Positions 8,450 to 16,707 of a DNA stretch of 64,000 bases are shown piece by piece. A program made the position numbers and the translations under genes. Position 1 is the first letter of the stretch, and each line of letters opens with the position of its first letter. The notes beneath the pieces are model-generated. The model had not been told where the DNA came from. It saw nothing but the letters and a program-made list of their open reading frames with translations, and searched no databases. The stretch spans positions 62,001 to 126,000 of the forward strand of contig QFQR01000004.1 in assembly GCA_003243275.1 (NCBI GenBank). The letters run 5' to 3'. This stretch comes from Leifsonia xyli. Lineage in GTDB: Bacteria; Actinomycetota; Actinomycetes; Actinomycetales; Microbacteriaceae.

Positions 8450-9406
8450 CTAGGCCGGAACGGCGGCGGATGCCTTCTCGGCATCCGCCAGATCGGCCAG
8501 GTAGTGCTCGGCGTCGAGAGCTGCCACGACACCCGAGCCCGCGGCGGTGGCCGCCTGCTTGTAGGTGGGGTCGATCACATCGCCTGCCGCGAAGACACCC
8601 GGCAGGCTCGTCTTCGAGCTACGACCCTGCACGGCGATGGTTCCCTCGGGCGCCAGGTCGAGCTGCCCGTGCACGAGGTGCGTGCGCGGGTCGGCACCGA
8701 TCGCGATGAAGAGCCCCTCGATGTCGAGGGTGGTCTCGGTGCCGTCGACGGTGTCGACGAGGCCGATGCCGGTGACCTTGTCGGCCCCGTAGATGTGGGC
8801 GACCTCGTTGTTCCAGATCACCTGGATCTTCGGGTCGGCGAAGGCACGATCCTGCATCGCCGCCGAGGCGCGGAAGCTGTCGCGGCGGTGGATCAGGTAG
8901 ACGACATCCGCGAACCGGGTGAGGAAGGTGGCCTCCTCGAGCGCAGAATCGCCGCCGCCGACCACCGCCACCTTCTTCTGGCGGAAGAAGGCGCCGTCGC
9001 AGGTCGCGCACCAGGAGACGCCGTAGCCGGAGAGCCGATCCTCGTCGGGGAGGCCGAGCTTGCGGTAGGCGGACCCGGTGGCGTAGATCACGGTGTGCGC
9101 CTCCTCGACCGCGCCCGAGCCGAGCGTCACACGCTTCACCGGGCCGTCGAGTTCGAGCGACACCACGTCGTCGTAGACGATCTCGGTGCCGAAGCGCTCG
9201 GCCTGCTGCTGCATCCGCACCATGAGGTCGGGACCCATGATTCCCTCGGGGAAGCCGGGGAAGTTGTCGACCTCGGTGGTCTTCATGAGCTCACCACCGA
9301 AGTCGACGGAGCTCGCGATCACGAGCGGCTGCAGGTTGGCGCGGGCGGCGTAGATGGCGGCCGTGTAGCCGGCCGGGCCGGACCCGATGATGATGACGTG
9401 ACGCAC
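8450..9406 (-). CDS. trxB: Thioredoxin-disulfide reductase TrxB
   Basis: This 318-residue FAD/NADPH enzyme recycles thioredoxin. The FAD-binding GSGPAGYTAAIYAARA is at residues 8-23 and the redox CATC at 133-136. The NADPH-binding KVAVVGGGDSALEEATFL and the second FAD motif LPGVFAAGDVIDPTYKQAATAAGSG follow. The GTG start at 9406 is chosen because GGAG sits 8 bases before it, while the frame further upstream is the antisense of murJ. It is read with trxA. Confidence 0.97.
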   Translation of the reverse strand: MRHVIIIGSGPAGYTAAIYAARANLQPLVIASSVDFGGELMKTTEVDNFPGFPEGIMGPDLMVRMQQQAERFGTEIVYDDVVSLELDGPVKRVTLGSGAVEEAHTVIYATGSAYRKLGLPDEDRLSGYGVSWCATCDGAFFRQKKVAVVGGGDSALEEATFLTRFADVVYLIHRRDSFRASAAMQDRAFADPKIQVIWNNEVAHIYGADKVTGIGLVDTVDGTETTLDIEGLFIAIGADPRTHLVHGQLDLAPEGTIAVQGRSSKTSLPGVFAAGDVIDPTYKQAATAAGSGVVAALDAEHYLADLADAEKASAAVPA

Positions 9407-9488
9407 CGATTCACTCCTGTCGAGGTTGTCGAGAGCTGTAACACATCCTAGGTCGGGGGCATTCCGGGGGATCTCGAGACCCCCGCGA

Positions 9489-11144
9489 TCAGCCGGCGCG
9501 GCGGCCGAGGATGCGACGCAACGGGCCGAGTCCGGCGCGCGCCTCCGGCACCCGGGCGGCCAGCAGCGCGGCCCCGTAGACGACGAGCACCGTGCCGCCG
9601 ACGAGCACGATCGAGACGAACGCCGAGAGCCGGTCGGCGACCGCGAAGCCTCCCGAGAACCCGCCGAGCAGGGCCAGCACGCCGACCCCGGCGGCGACCG
9701 CCACGACCGCGGCCGCGAGGAACAGGGCGAGGCGCAGCAGCACGCGCGTCGCGTCGATGCCCCGGATGCGGTGGCGCAGCACCACGGCCAGCACGATCGC
9801 CTGCACCGTGCTCGCGACCGAGGTGCAGAGCGCGACACCGACCCCCACCAGATCCGGTCTCCCGGGTGCGACGAGGAAGGCGACCGCGAGGAGCGCGAGC
9901 ACCGCCACGACCCCCTGCACGAGCTGGATGAAGAACGTCGTGCGGGTGTCGCCGAGGGCGAAGAAGGCGCGTTGCAGCACGAACATGGTCGAGAACGGCA
10001 CGAGCCCCACGAGGTAGGCCAGCAGCACCGAGGAGATGCCGACCACGCTCGACGGGTTCGCGTCGAAGAAGGCGGCGAGCGGCATCGCGGCGGCGCCGAC
10101 CGCGGTTCCGCCGCCGACGACGAGCAGCAGGATCGTGCGGAGGCTGCTCGAGAGATCGTCGCGCAGGCTGTCGAGCTTCCCCGCCTGGGCGTGGGCGCTC
10201 ATCCGGGTGAAGAAGGGCGTCGCGACCGAGAGCGCGAGGATCGAGTGCGGCAGCATGAACAGCAGCCACGCGGTGTTGAGCACCGCGATCGACGGGTCGT
10301 AGCGGCCCGCGAGGCTCGCCACGTTGCTCTGCACGGCGATCGTGATCTGCGTGATCAGGATCATGCCGAAGATCCAGCCGGCGGCGCGTCCCGTGGTGCC
10401 GAGTCCGACGCCGCGGAAGCGGAAGTCGGGCCGGAATCCGAGTCCGGTGCGCCGCCAGAACGCGATCAGCACGAGCGCCTGCACGGCGATCCCGAGGGTG
10501 GCGCCCCCGCCGAACAGGGCGATCTGGCTCGAGGTCCATCCGGCCGGGTCGGTGTGGGCCGGATCGACGCCGAAGACCGCCCCGAACACGACGAGCGAGG
10601 TGATCATCACGACGTTGTTGGCGACAGGCGCCCAGGTGAACGGCCCGAACACCCCGCGGGCGTTCAGCACCTCCCCGAGCAGGGCGTAGAGCGCGTAGAA
10701 GAACACCTGCGGCAGACACCAGTAGCCGAAGGTGACCGCGAGCGCGAGGCCGGACGGGCTGAGCGCCTGCGAGGAGGAGTTCGTGTAGAGCGCGATGAGC
10801 AGAGGCGAGGCGAGCGTCGTGACCACGCCGATCCCGAGGAAGAGCGAGATGCCGAGCGTCAGGATGCGGTTGACGAACGCCTGCCCGCCGTCGTCGTGCC
10901 CGGCGGCGCGCACGATCTGCGGCACGATGACGGCGCTCGTGAGCCCGCCCGCGATCAGGGCGTAGATGTTGGTCGGCAGGGTGTTGGCGAGCGAGAAGGC
11001 GTTGGCGGCCGGGTTCTGCACGCCGATCGTCCACACCAGCACGGTCGCGTTGAGGAAGCCCAGCGCCCGCGACACGAGGGTGCCGGAGGCGATGACGGCG
11101 CTCGCGCGGCCGATCCGGTCGCGGGGCGCGACCTCGTCAGTCAT
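9489..11144 (-). CDS. murJ: Lipid II flippase MurJ (MviN)
   Basis: This 551-residue polytopic membrane protein of the MVF/MurJ family flips lipid II across the membrane. Characteristic pieces are ASGTLVSRALGFLNATVLVWTIG with the TM1 Arg, the repeated GIAVQALVLIAFW and PHSILALSVATPFFTRMS helices, and about 14 hydrophobic segments in all. There is no C-terminal pseudokinase as found in mycobacterial MviN. The start at 11144 gives MTDEVAPRDRIG and an 8-base overlap (ATGACTGA) with the DUF6049 gene, so both come from one mRNA. This pairing is conserved in actinobacteria. Confidence 0.94.
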   Translation of the reverse strand: MTDEVAPRDRIGRASAVIASGTLVSRALGFLNATVLVWTIGVQNPAANAFSLANTLPTNIYALIAGGLTSAVIVPQIVRAAGHDDGGQAFVNRILTLGISLFLGIGVVTTLASPLLIALYTNSSSQALSPSGLALAVTFGYWCLPQVFFYALYALLGEVLNARGVFGPFTWAPVANNVVMITSLVVFGAVFGVDPAHTDPAGWTSSQIALFGGGATLGIAVQALVLIAFWRRTGLGFRPDFRFRGVGLGTTGRAAGWIFGMILITQITIAVQSNVASLAGRYDPSIAVLNTAWLLFMLPHSILALSVATPFFTRMSAHAQAGKLDSLRDDLSSSLRTILLLVVGGGTAVGAAAMPLAAFFDANPSSVVGISSVLLAYLVGLVPFSTMFVLQRAFFALGDTRTTFFIQLVQGVVAVLALLAVAFLVAPGRPDLVGVGVALCTSVASTVQAIVLAVVLRHRIRGIDATRVLLRLALFLAAAVVAVAAGVGVLALLGGFSGGFAVADRLSAFVSIVLVGGTVLVVYGAALLAARVPEARAGLGPLRRILGRRAG

Positions 11145-12873
11145 CGCTCCCGGCCGGGGCCGGTTCGGCATCCGGTTCCTCCGCCGCGCGGCGCCGCGCC
11201 CGTCGCCGGGTGATCACGATGCGCAGGATGCCTGCGGCGAACACGAGCACCAGCACGATGACGATCGCGAGCGTGCCGATGCCCTCCCACTCCGCGTGCA
11301 CCGCGACCGTGGCGTGGCCCGAATCGATGGGCACCCCGGTGGGGCTCGTGATGGAAGTCAGCACGATCGCCTCGCCGTTCGCGACCGCCTCGACCGGAAC
11401 CAGGGCGGTGCCGGTGGACTCGGGCTCGACCGTCAGCTCGATCGATTTCAGCGGTCGCAGGATGGGGCTCTGCGGGTCGATGGTGACGCGCACCGTGATC
11501 GCGTAGGGGAGGGCGTTGCTGACGGCGACCTTGAACTCGGCGTTCTTCGCCAGGAGTGCGACGTCGCTGCCCTGCACGAGTTGCACGGAGCCGAGGATGT
11601 CGCCGGAGCGTTGGTGGAAGGCGGCGACGGCCGCCGCCCAGTCCGCCGCGTCGTCGCTCCATCCGAGTGAATAGAGCGCGATCCGCTCCAGACGCCGCTC
11701 GTCGAGCAGGGGGGAGGGATCCTCGAGCACCGACGCGAACGCGGACTCGGATGCCGCATCCTGAGCCATCGAGGCGAACACCTCGTCGCGGTCGGTCGTC
11801 GTCGTTCCGGCATCGAGGCTTCCCGCGACCGGCGTGGTCGCGAGGATGTCGTCGAGGGTCACGAAGTTCGCGGACGTCGTGTCGGTGAGCAGGGTCAGAG
11901 CGTCGTCGAGCCCCAGGGTGGAGGCGCTCTCCCGGCCGAGCGTGAGCACGATCCCTCTGCCCGGATCCGCCGCCGATGCTGCCTCGAGTGCCGCCTGCAG
12001 CGCGGCGAGCGCGGTGCTGCGGGTGGAACCGACGCCCGACCCGACGACGTCGGCGAAGAGGGTGGACAGCTCGCTGTTCGACACGATGCCCTGGATGCCG
12101 TCGAGCGAGACGAGGGGAGCGCGGGGATCGCCGGCGGCTGTGGAGGAGACGATGAGGTCCTGGTATCCGGCGGCCGCGAGCGGCGCGAGGTCTCCCGATC
12201 CCAGCGTGCTGTCGGGCCAGGCGATGCGCGGCAGGGTCGTCGACCACGCGAGCACCTGCTCCGTGGTGGGGAACGGTGGGGCCGCGTTCGGGTCGGGCGC
12301 CGGGGTCGGAGCCGGGTCGGGCGCCGCGCTCGGCGCGGGCGTCACGGCGGGGGAGAAGTTCGCGGGGTCGAGCGCGAAGCCGAAGCCGCTCGGCGTCAGA
12401 TCGCCGAGGGTGCCGGTGCGGGCGGCCGCGACGACATCCGCATCACCGTAGGCGAGGAGGAAGACCTCGTTCGAGGTCGCCTGCAGGCGGGCGAGCCACT
12501 GCGTCGCCGAGGTGGGCGCCGCCCCGCCGAGCACGCGGATCGAGGCGACGATCCGCGGGTCGAGGGCGATCGCGGCGTGCGTGCCGGCAAGCGCGTCGAG
12601 TTGGCGGGTGAGGGTGCCGAAGGTGCCCGTGGCACGCGCGAGGTCGTCGGAGGGGATCAGCCCGCTCGTCGTGATCGGCAGGGTGATCGGCACGACGACG
12701 GCCACCGAGACGGGGCCGGAGCCCGGGGTCACCTCGATGCTCGTGCGGCTCGCCGTGCCGCTCGCGGGTGCGAGCACGCTCGCCCCCGCCGGAAGCGCGG
12801 ATGCCGTGGCGAGGCCCGCGGCGAGGAGCACGGAGGCGAGGGCGCGGGCGGTGCGGCGGGTCGTCAATCGCAC
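11137..12873 (-). CDS. DUF6049 family secreted, C-terminally anchored protein
   Basis: This 578-residue protein begins with a basic stretch and signal peptide (RTARALASVLLAAGLATASALPAGA). It has a large extracytoplasmic domain with a Pro/Ala-rich linker near residues 180-200, and ends with one transmembrane helix (LAIVIVLVLVFAAGILRIVI) and an Arg-rich cytoplasmic tail. It belongs to the actinobacterial DUF6049 group found between cca and murJ. The function is unknown; the neighbourhood suggests a role linked to lipid II flipping or envelope assembly. It overlaps murJ by 8 bases. Confidence 0.85.
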   Translation of the reverse strand: MRLTTRRTARALASVLLAAGLATASALPAGASVLAPASGTASRTSIEVTPGSGPVSVAVVVPITLPITTSGLIPSDDLARATGTFGTLTRQLDALAGTHAAIALDPRIVASIRVLGGAAPTSATQWLARLQATSNEVFLLAYGDADVVAAARTGTLGDLTPSGFGFALDPANFSPAVTPAPSAAPDPAPTPAPDPNAAPPFPTTEQVLAWSTTLPRIAWPDSTLGSGDLAPLAAAGYQDLIVSSTAAGDPRAPLVSLDGIQGIVSNSELSTLFADVVGSGVGSTRSTALAALQAALEAASAADPGRGIVLTLGRESASTLGLDDALTLLTDTTSANFVTLDDILATTPVAGSLDAGTTTTDRDEVFASMAQDAASESAFASVLEDPSPLLDERRLERIALYSLGWSDDAADWAAAVAAFHQRSGDILGSVQLVQGSDVALLAKNAEFKVAVSNALPYAITVRVTIDPQSPILRPLKSIELTVEPESTGTALVPVEAVANGEAIVLTSITSPTGVPIDSGHATVAVHAEWEGIGTLAIVIVLVLVFAAGILRIVITRRRARRRAAEEPDAEPAPAGSDD

Positions 12874-12930
12874 AGGGGAGCGCTCACGTTCCGCACGGCC
12901 GACATGGTCGAAAGTCTAGACTCGACGGCT

Positions 12931-14364
12931 ATGCAACCCGTCGCGGCAGCCCTCGAGCGTCTCGGTTCCCTCGCCGACGCGCCGCGCATCCGCGACCTCG
13001 CTGAGCGCTTCGCGGCAGCCGGGCACGAGCTCGCGCTCGTCGGCGGACCGGTGCGCGACGCCTTCCTCGGGCGCGACTCGCACGACCTCGATTTCACGAG
13101 CTCCGCGAGCCCCGACGAGATCCTGGCCGTGGTCGCACCGATCGCCGACGCCCACTGGGACATCGGCCGCGCCTTCGGCACGATCGGTGCTCGCCTCGGC
13201 GACGACACCGTCGAGATCACCACCTACCGCTCGGACGTCTACGACGGGGAGACCCGCAAGCCGGTGGTCGCCTTCGGCGACTCGCTCGAGGGCGACCTGC
13301 TGCGGCGCGACTTCACCGTGAACGCGATGGCCTTGCGACTGCCCGACAAGGTGCTCGTCGACCCCGCGGGCGGTCTCGAGGATCTGCTCGCCGGGCGCTT
13401 GCGCACCCCTATCGACGCCGAGGTGTCGTTCGGCGACGACCCGCTGCGGATGCTGCGCGCGGCTCGTTTCACGGCGCAACTGGGGTTCACGCTCGAGCCG
13501 GCCACGGCATCCGCGATCACCGCGCTCGCCGCGCGCATCTCGATCGTCTCGGCGGAGCGGGTGAGCGACGAGCTCGCCAAGCTGCTGCTCGCGGCCGATC
13601 CCGTCGCCGGGCTGCGAGTGCTCGTCGACACGGGGCTCGCCGCGCTCGTGCTGCCCGAGCTGCCCGCGCTGCGCCTCGAGATCGACGAGCACGCCCACCA
13701 CAAGGACGTCTACGAGCACTCGCTCACCGCGCTCGAACAGGCGATCGGGCTCGAGCGGTCGCGCGGCCACGCGCCCGATCTGGTGCTGCGGCTCGCGGTG
13801 CTGCTGCACGACATCGGCAAGCCGGCCACCCGCAAGATCGAGCCGGGCGGCATCGTCACCTTCCACCATCACGACGTGCTGGGCGCGAAGCTCGCCGCGA
13901 AGCGGCTGCGCGAGCTGCGGTTCGACGGCGCCACCATCAAGGCGGTCGCGAGCCTCATCCGGTTGCACCTGCGCTTCTTCGGCTACGCCGACACCTCGTG
14001 GTCGGATGCCGCGGTGCGCCGCTACGTGCGTGACGCGGGCGATCAGCTCGAGTGGCTGCACATCCTCTCGCGGGCGGATGTGACGACCCGCAACCAGCGC
14101 AAGGCCGCGCGTCTGCAGCGGGCCTACGACGAGCTCGAGGAGCGGATCGCGGTGCTGGCGGAGGAGGAGGAGCTCGCCGCCATCCGTCCGGACCTCGACG
14201 GGGAGGCCATCATGGCGATCCTCGGCATCCCGCCGGGCCGCGCGGTGGGCGAGGCCTACCGCTACCTGCTCGAGCTGCGTCTCGACGCGGGCGCGCTCGA
14301 GCCTGCCGCCGCAGAGGCCCGGCTGCGGGAGTGGTGGGCGCAGCGCCCCACTCCCGCCGGCTGA
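12931..14364 (+). CDS. cca: CCA tRNA nucleotidyltransferase
   Basis: This 477-residue enzyme adds or repairs the 3' CCA of tRNAs. The nucleotidyltransferase head has LVGGPVRDAFLGRDSHDLDFTSS with the catalytic DLD, then RRDFTVNAMALRL and DPLRMLRAARFTAQLGF. A C-terminal HD domain reads LLHDIGKPATRKIEPGG. The ATG at 12931 is preferred over the in-frame ATG at 12904. TAGACT at 12917-12922 lies at -10 spacing, so the mRNA may be leaderless. It is divergent from the DUF6049-murJ operon. In this window tRNA-Gly(CCC) lacks an encoded CCA, so the enzyme is needed. Confidence 0.94.
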   Translation: MQPVAAALERLGSLADAPRIRDLAERFAAAGHELALVGGPVRDAFLGRDSHDLDFTSSASPDEILAVVAPIADAHWDIGRAFGTIGARLGDDTVEITTYRSDVYDGETRKPVVAFGDSLEGDLLRRDFTVNAMALRLPDKVLVDPAGGLEDLLAGRLRTPIDAEVSFGDDPLRMLRAARFTAQLGFTLEPATASAITALAARISIVSAERVSDELAKLLLAADPVAGLRVLVDTGLAALVLPELPALRLEIDEHAHHKDVYEHSLTALEQAIGLERSRGHAPDLVLRLAVLLHDIGKPATRKIEPGGIVTFHHHDVLGAKLAAKRLRELRFDGATIKAVASLIRLHLRFFGYADTSWSDAAVRRYVRDAGDQLEWLHILSRADVTTRNQRKAARLQRAYDELEERIAVLAEEEELAAIRPDLDGEAIMAILGIPPGRAVGEAYRYLLELRLDAGALEPAAAEARLREWWAQRPTPAG

Positions 14365-14424
14365 GTAGCCGCGCAGCCCACCCGACCCGCCGCCGGTTGG
14401 TTAGCCCCGCAGCCCACCCCACCC

Positions 14425-14462
14425 CCGCTGGTTGAGTAGCCGCGCAGCGGCGTATCGAAACC
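14425..14462. repeat. Palindromic repeat copy between cca and rpsF
   Basis: CGCTGGTTGAGTAGC, a short GCGC stem and GCGTATCGAAACC form one complete copy. Degenerate partial units (GCCGGCTGAGTAGCCGCG, CCGGTTGGTTAGCCCCG) lie just before it at 14355-14420. Confidence 0.7.
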
Positions 14463-14578
14463 CCCGCACCTCATGTAAACTCGTCAGGTTGCCCGCGCGC
14501 CCGCGCGCGTCGGCAGATGCATTCAACCCTCCTGCTGCAGACATCCTGCAGCCGTTCTAGTCCGAAGGAGGTGGGTCA

Positions 14579-15010
14579 ATGACGCATCAGTACGAGTTGA
14601 TGGTGATTCTCGATCCCGAGATCGATGAGCGCACCGTCGCACCCAGCCTGGACAAGTTCCTCGGCGTCATCCGCAACGACGGTGGCACGATCGAGAACGT
14701 CGACATCTGGGGCCGTCGCCGCATGGCGTACGAGATCAAGAAGAAGTCCGAGGGCATCTACGCCGTCGTCAACTTCACCGCCACGAGCGAGGCCACCCTC
14801 GAGCTCGACCGTCAGCTGAAGCTGTCGGAGGCCGTGTTGCGCACCAAGGTGCTCCGCGCGGAGGAGGCCGTGGCTCGCGCCGGCAAGATCGCCGCCGCCG
14901 ACGAGGCCAAGGCCGCCCGCAAGGCTGCCAAGGCTCCCGCGAAGGCCGCCGAGAAGCCCGCCGCCGAGAAGGCCGAGAAGCCCGCCAAGGCTGACAAGGA
15001 CGCCGAGTAG
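14579..15010 (+). CDS. rpsF: 30S ribosomal protein S6
   Basis: This 143-residue protein has S6 proper at residues 1-96 (MTHQYELMVILDPEIDE..., the IWGRRRMAYEIKKKSEGIYAVVNF core) and a Lys/Ala-rich tail of about 45 residues that is longer than in E. coli. The start is set by a strong AAGGAGG. The roughly 110-base leader between the repeat and the start contains GCCGTTCTAGTCCG and an inverted CTGCAG...CTGCAG pair. It could host the S6:S18 autoregulatory structure, but I cannot show that by eye. It heads rpsF-ssb-rpsR-rplI. Confidence 0.97.
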   Translation: MTHQYELMVILDPEIDERTVAPSLDKFLGVIRNDGGTIENVDIWGRRRMAYEIKKKSEGIYAVVNFTATSEATLELDRQLKLSEAVLRTKVLRAEEAVARAGKIAAADEAKAARKAAKAPAKAAEKPAAEKAEKPAKADKDAE

Positions 15011-15013
15011 GCC

Positions 15014-15508
15014 ATGGCCGGCGAGACGATCATCACGGTCGTGGGCAACCTCACGGCCGACCCCGAGCTGCGGTACACGCAGTCCGGGCTCGCGGTCGCG
15101 AACTTCACGATCGCGTCGACGCCGCGCACCTTCGACCGTGCGAGCAACGACTGGAAGGACGGCGAGGCGCTGTTCCTCCGCGCGTCCTGCTGGCGTGAGT
15201 TCGCCGAGCACGTCGCCGGCTCGCTGACGAAGGGCAGCCGCGTCATCGCGACCGGCCGCCTCAAGCAGCGCTCCTACGACGACCGCGACGGCAACAAGCG
15301 CACCGCGATCGAGCTGGAGGTCGACGAGATCGGCCCGAGCCTGCGGTACGCGACCGCCCAGGTCACCCGTGCCCCGGGTGGCGGTGCCGGTGGTGGTGGC
15401 CGTTCGCAGAGCGCTGTGGCCGAGGAGCCGTGGGCGGCATCCGCTCCCTCCGATTCGGGCGACGTGTGGAACGCGCCCGGCTCCTACTCCGACGAGACCC
15501 CGTTCTGA
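15014..15508 (+). CDS. ssb: Single-stranded DNA-binding protein
   Basis: This 164-residue protein has an OB-fold at about residues 1-110 (ITVVGNLTADPELRYTQSG...NFTIAS...FLRASCWREFAEHVAGSL...RLKQRSYDDRDGNKRTAIELEVDEIG). A Gly-rich linker follows, then the acidic tip DETPF that recruits partner proteins. It coats ssDNA in replication and repair. It is placed 3 bases after rpsF in the ribosomal operon, as in most bacteria. Confidence 0.97.
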   Translation: MAGETIITVVGNLTADPELRYTQSGLAVANFTIASTPRTFDRASNDWKDGEALFLRASCWREFAEHVAGSLTKGSRVIATGRLKQRSYDDRDGNKRTAIELEVDEIGPSLRYATAQVTRAPGGGAGGGGRSQSAVAEEPWAASAPSDSGDVWNAPGSYSDETPF

Positions 15509-15555
15509 TCGCCCACGCGGGCTGATCGAGCAGACAAGCAGAAGGAACAACAGCA

Positions 15556-15819
15556 ATGGCTGGAAAGAGCAGCGGCGGCCAGGACCGTCGCAAGCGCAAC
15601 GTCAAGGGCGGCAAGAACGCCGCTCCGGCGAAGGCGGTGAAGGTCGGCGTCATCGACTACAAGGACGTCGCCACCCTCCGCAAGTTCATCTCGGAGCGCG
15701 GCAAGATCCGCGCCCGCCGCATCACCGGTGTCTCCGTGCAGGAGCAGCGCCTCATCGCCCGCGCCGTCAAGAACGCGCGCGAGATGGCGCTCCTCCCGTA
15801 CGCGGGCTCGGGCCGTTAA
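15556..15819 (+). CDS. rpsR: 30S ribosomal protein S18
   Basis: This 87-residue S18 reads VIDYKDVATLRKFISERGKIRARRITGVSVQEQRLIARAVKNAREMALLPYAG, the complete conserved core. The basic N-terminus has no CxxC, so this copy is of the zinc-free type. It lies between ssb and rplI with AAGGA before the ATG. Confidence 0.97.
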   Translation: MAGKSSGGQDRRKRNVKGGKNAAPAKAVKVGVIDYKDVATLRKFISERGKIRARRITGVSVQEQRLIARAVKNAREMALLPYAGSGR

Positions 15820-15829
15820 GGAGACCGAC

Positions 15830-16282
15830 ATGTCGAAACTCATCCTCACCTCCGAGGTGACCGGTCTCGGTTCGGCCGGTGACGTCGTCGAGGTCAAGAA
15901 CGGATACGCCCGCAACTACCTCATCCCGCAGGGCTTCGCCGTGACGTGGAGCCGTGGCGGCGAGAAGCAGGTCGAGCAGATCAAGGCGGCCCGTGCCGCG
16001 CGTGAGCTCGCCACCCTCGAGGAGGCCCAGGACCTGAAGGCCAAGCTCGAGGCGTCGCCCATCAAGCTGTCGGTGAAGGCCGGCCGCGAGGGTCGCCTGT
16101 TCGGCTCGGTGAAGACGGCGGATGTCGTCGGCGCCGTCGAGGCGGCCGGGCTCGGCACGATCGACAAGCAGACCGTCGAGCTGTCGACCGCGATCAAGTC
16201 GACCGGTCGGTACGAGGCTACGGTGCGTCTGCGTCAGGACGTCATCGCGGCCCTCGAACTGGAGGTTGTCGCGGCCAAGTAG
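15830..16282 (+). CDS. rplI: 50S ribosomal protein L9
   Basis: This 150-residue L9 has the N-terminal rRNA-binding domain LTSEVTGLGSAGDVVEVKNGYARNYLIPQGFA, a long connecting helix (about 42-75) and the C-terminal domain LFGSVKTADVVGAVEAAGLGTIDKQTVEL. The ATG at 15830 follows AAGGAGACCGAC. It is the last gene of the rpsF operon before a strong hairpin. Confidence 0.97.
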   Translation: MSKLILTSEVTGLGSAGDVVEVKNGYARNYLIPQGFAVTWSRGGEKQVEQIKAARAARELATLEEAQDLKAKLEASPIKLSVKAGREGRLFGSVKTADVVGAVEAAGLGTIDKQTVELSTAIKSTGRYEATVRLRQDVIAALELEVVAAK

Positions 16283-16294
16283 TACGCGATATCG

Positions 16295-16328
16295 AGTAGC
16301 GGCGCGCCCCTCGGGGTGCGCCGCTACT
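16295..16328 (+). terminator. Terminator hairpin after rplI
   Basis: AGTAGCGGCGCGCCCC pairs with GGGGTGCGCCGCTACT (one G-U pair) around a two-base spacer, 12 bases past the rplI stop. Only a short T-run follows (CGTTTCC). Confidence 0.8.
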
Positions 16329-16354
16329 GCGTTTCCCGAGTCTCTGTCAAGCCT

Positions 16355-16553
16355 TTCTCCACATGCAGTGTGGGGAATTCGGGAACCCTCAACCGCCGCT
16401 CTAAACAACTTTCTACACACAGGATGTGAAACAAGAAATCCCTGGTCAGGATCACAAACCGTCCGGATCCGCACGAGTTATCCACGGATTGTTCCACACC
16501 TTCTTCACATCGCTCTCGGCGTTTCCTGCCGTTCATCCACAGCACTATCCACA
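16355..16553. other. Cluster of near-consensus DnaA boxes upstream of dnaB
   Basis: The 425-bp gap between rplI and dnaB is noticeably more AT-rich than its surroundings. Nine-mers differing from TTWTNCACA at one position are TTCTCCACA 16355-16363, TTCTACACA 16411-16419, TGTGAAACA (reverse strand) 16425-16433, TTATCCACG 16478-16486, TGTTCCACA 16490-16498, TTCTTCACA 16501-16509, TCATCCACA 16533-16541 and CTATCCACA 16545-16553. TGTGGGGAA at 16369 is a weaker reverse one. All but one of the eight point the same way. None is a perfect box, so DnaA binding is an inference from clustering. Confidence 0.5.
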
Positions 16554-16560
16554 GCTCGGC

Positions 16561-16589
16561 TTGAGGCGGTTCCGCCCGCTGCCTACCGT
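16561..16589 (+). promoter_or_regulatory. Candidate sigma-A promoter for dnaB
   Basis: TTGAGG, a 17-base spacer and TACCGT. It lies just right of the DnaA-box cluster and about 120 bases before the dnaB start. The -10 is a moderate match only. Confidence 0.35.
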
Positions 16590-16707
16590 GGCATCCGGTG
16601 CGGGGATCCTGACCTCGCGGACCACCACCTCATCTCGACCCGCGGGCGGCGCGCCTGCCCGTCGATGTCGGAGGCTGCACGTAGTTTCCGGCTCGAAAGG
16701 AGCGCCC

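Noticed and set aside
9426..11213. Long open frame on the plus strand opposite murJ (and similar long antisense frames opposite ddl, the aminotransferase, trxB and the 2-oxoacid dehydrogenase genes)
   Set aside because: These are by-products of GC-rich codon bias; their products are Arg/Glu/His-rich low-complexity sequences with no family pattern, while the opposite strand carries clear conserved genes.
16478..16486. Perfect DnaA box TTATCCACA
   Set aside because: The actual bases are TTATCCACG; counted only as a one-mismatch site.
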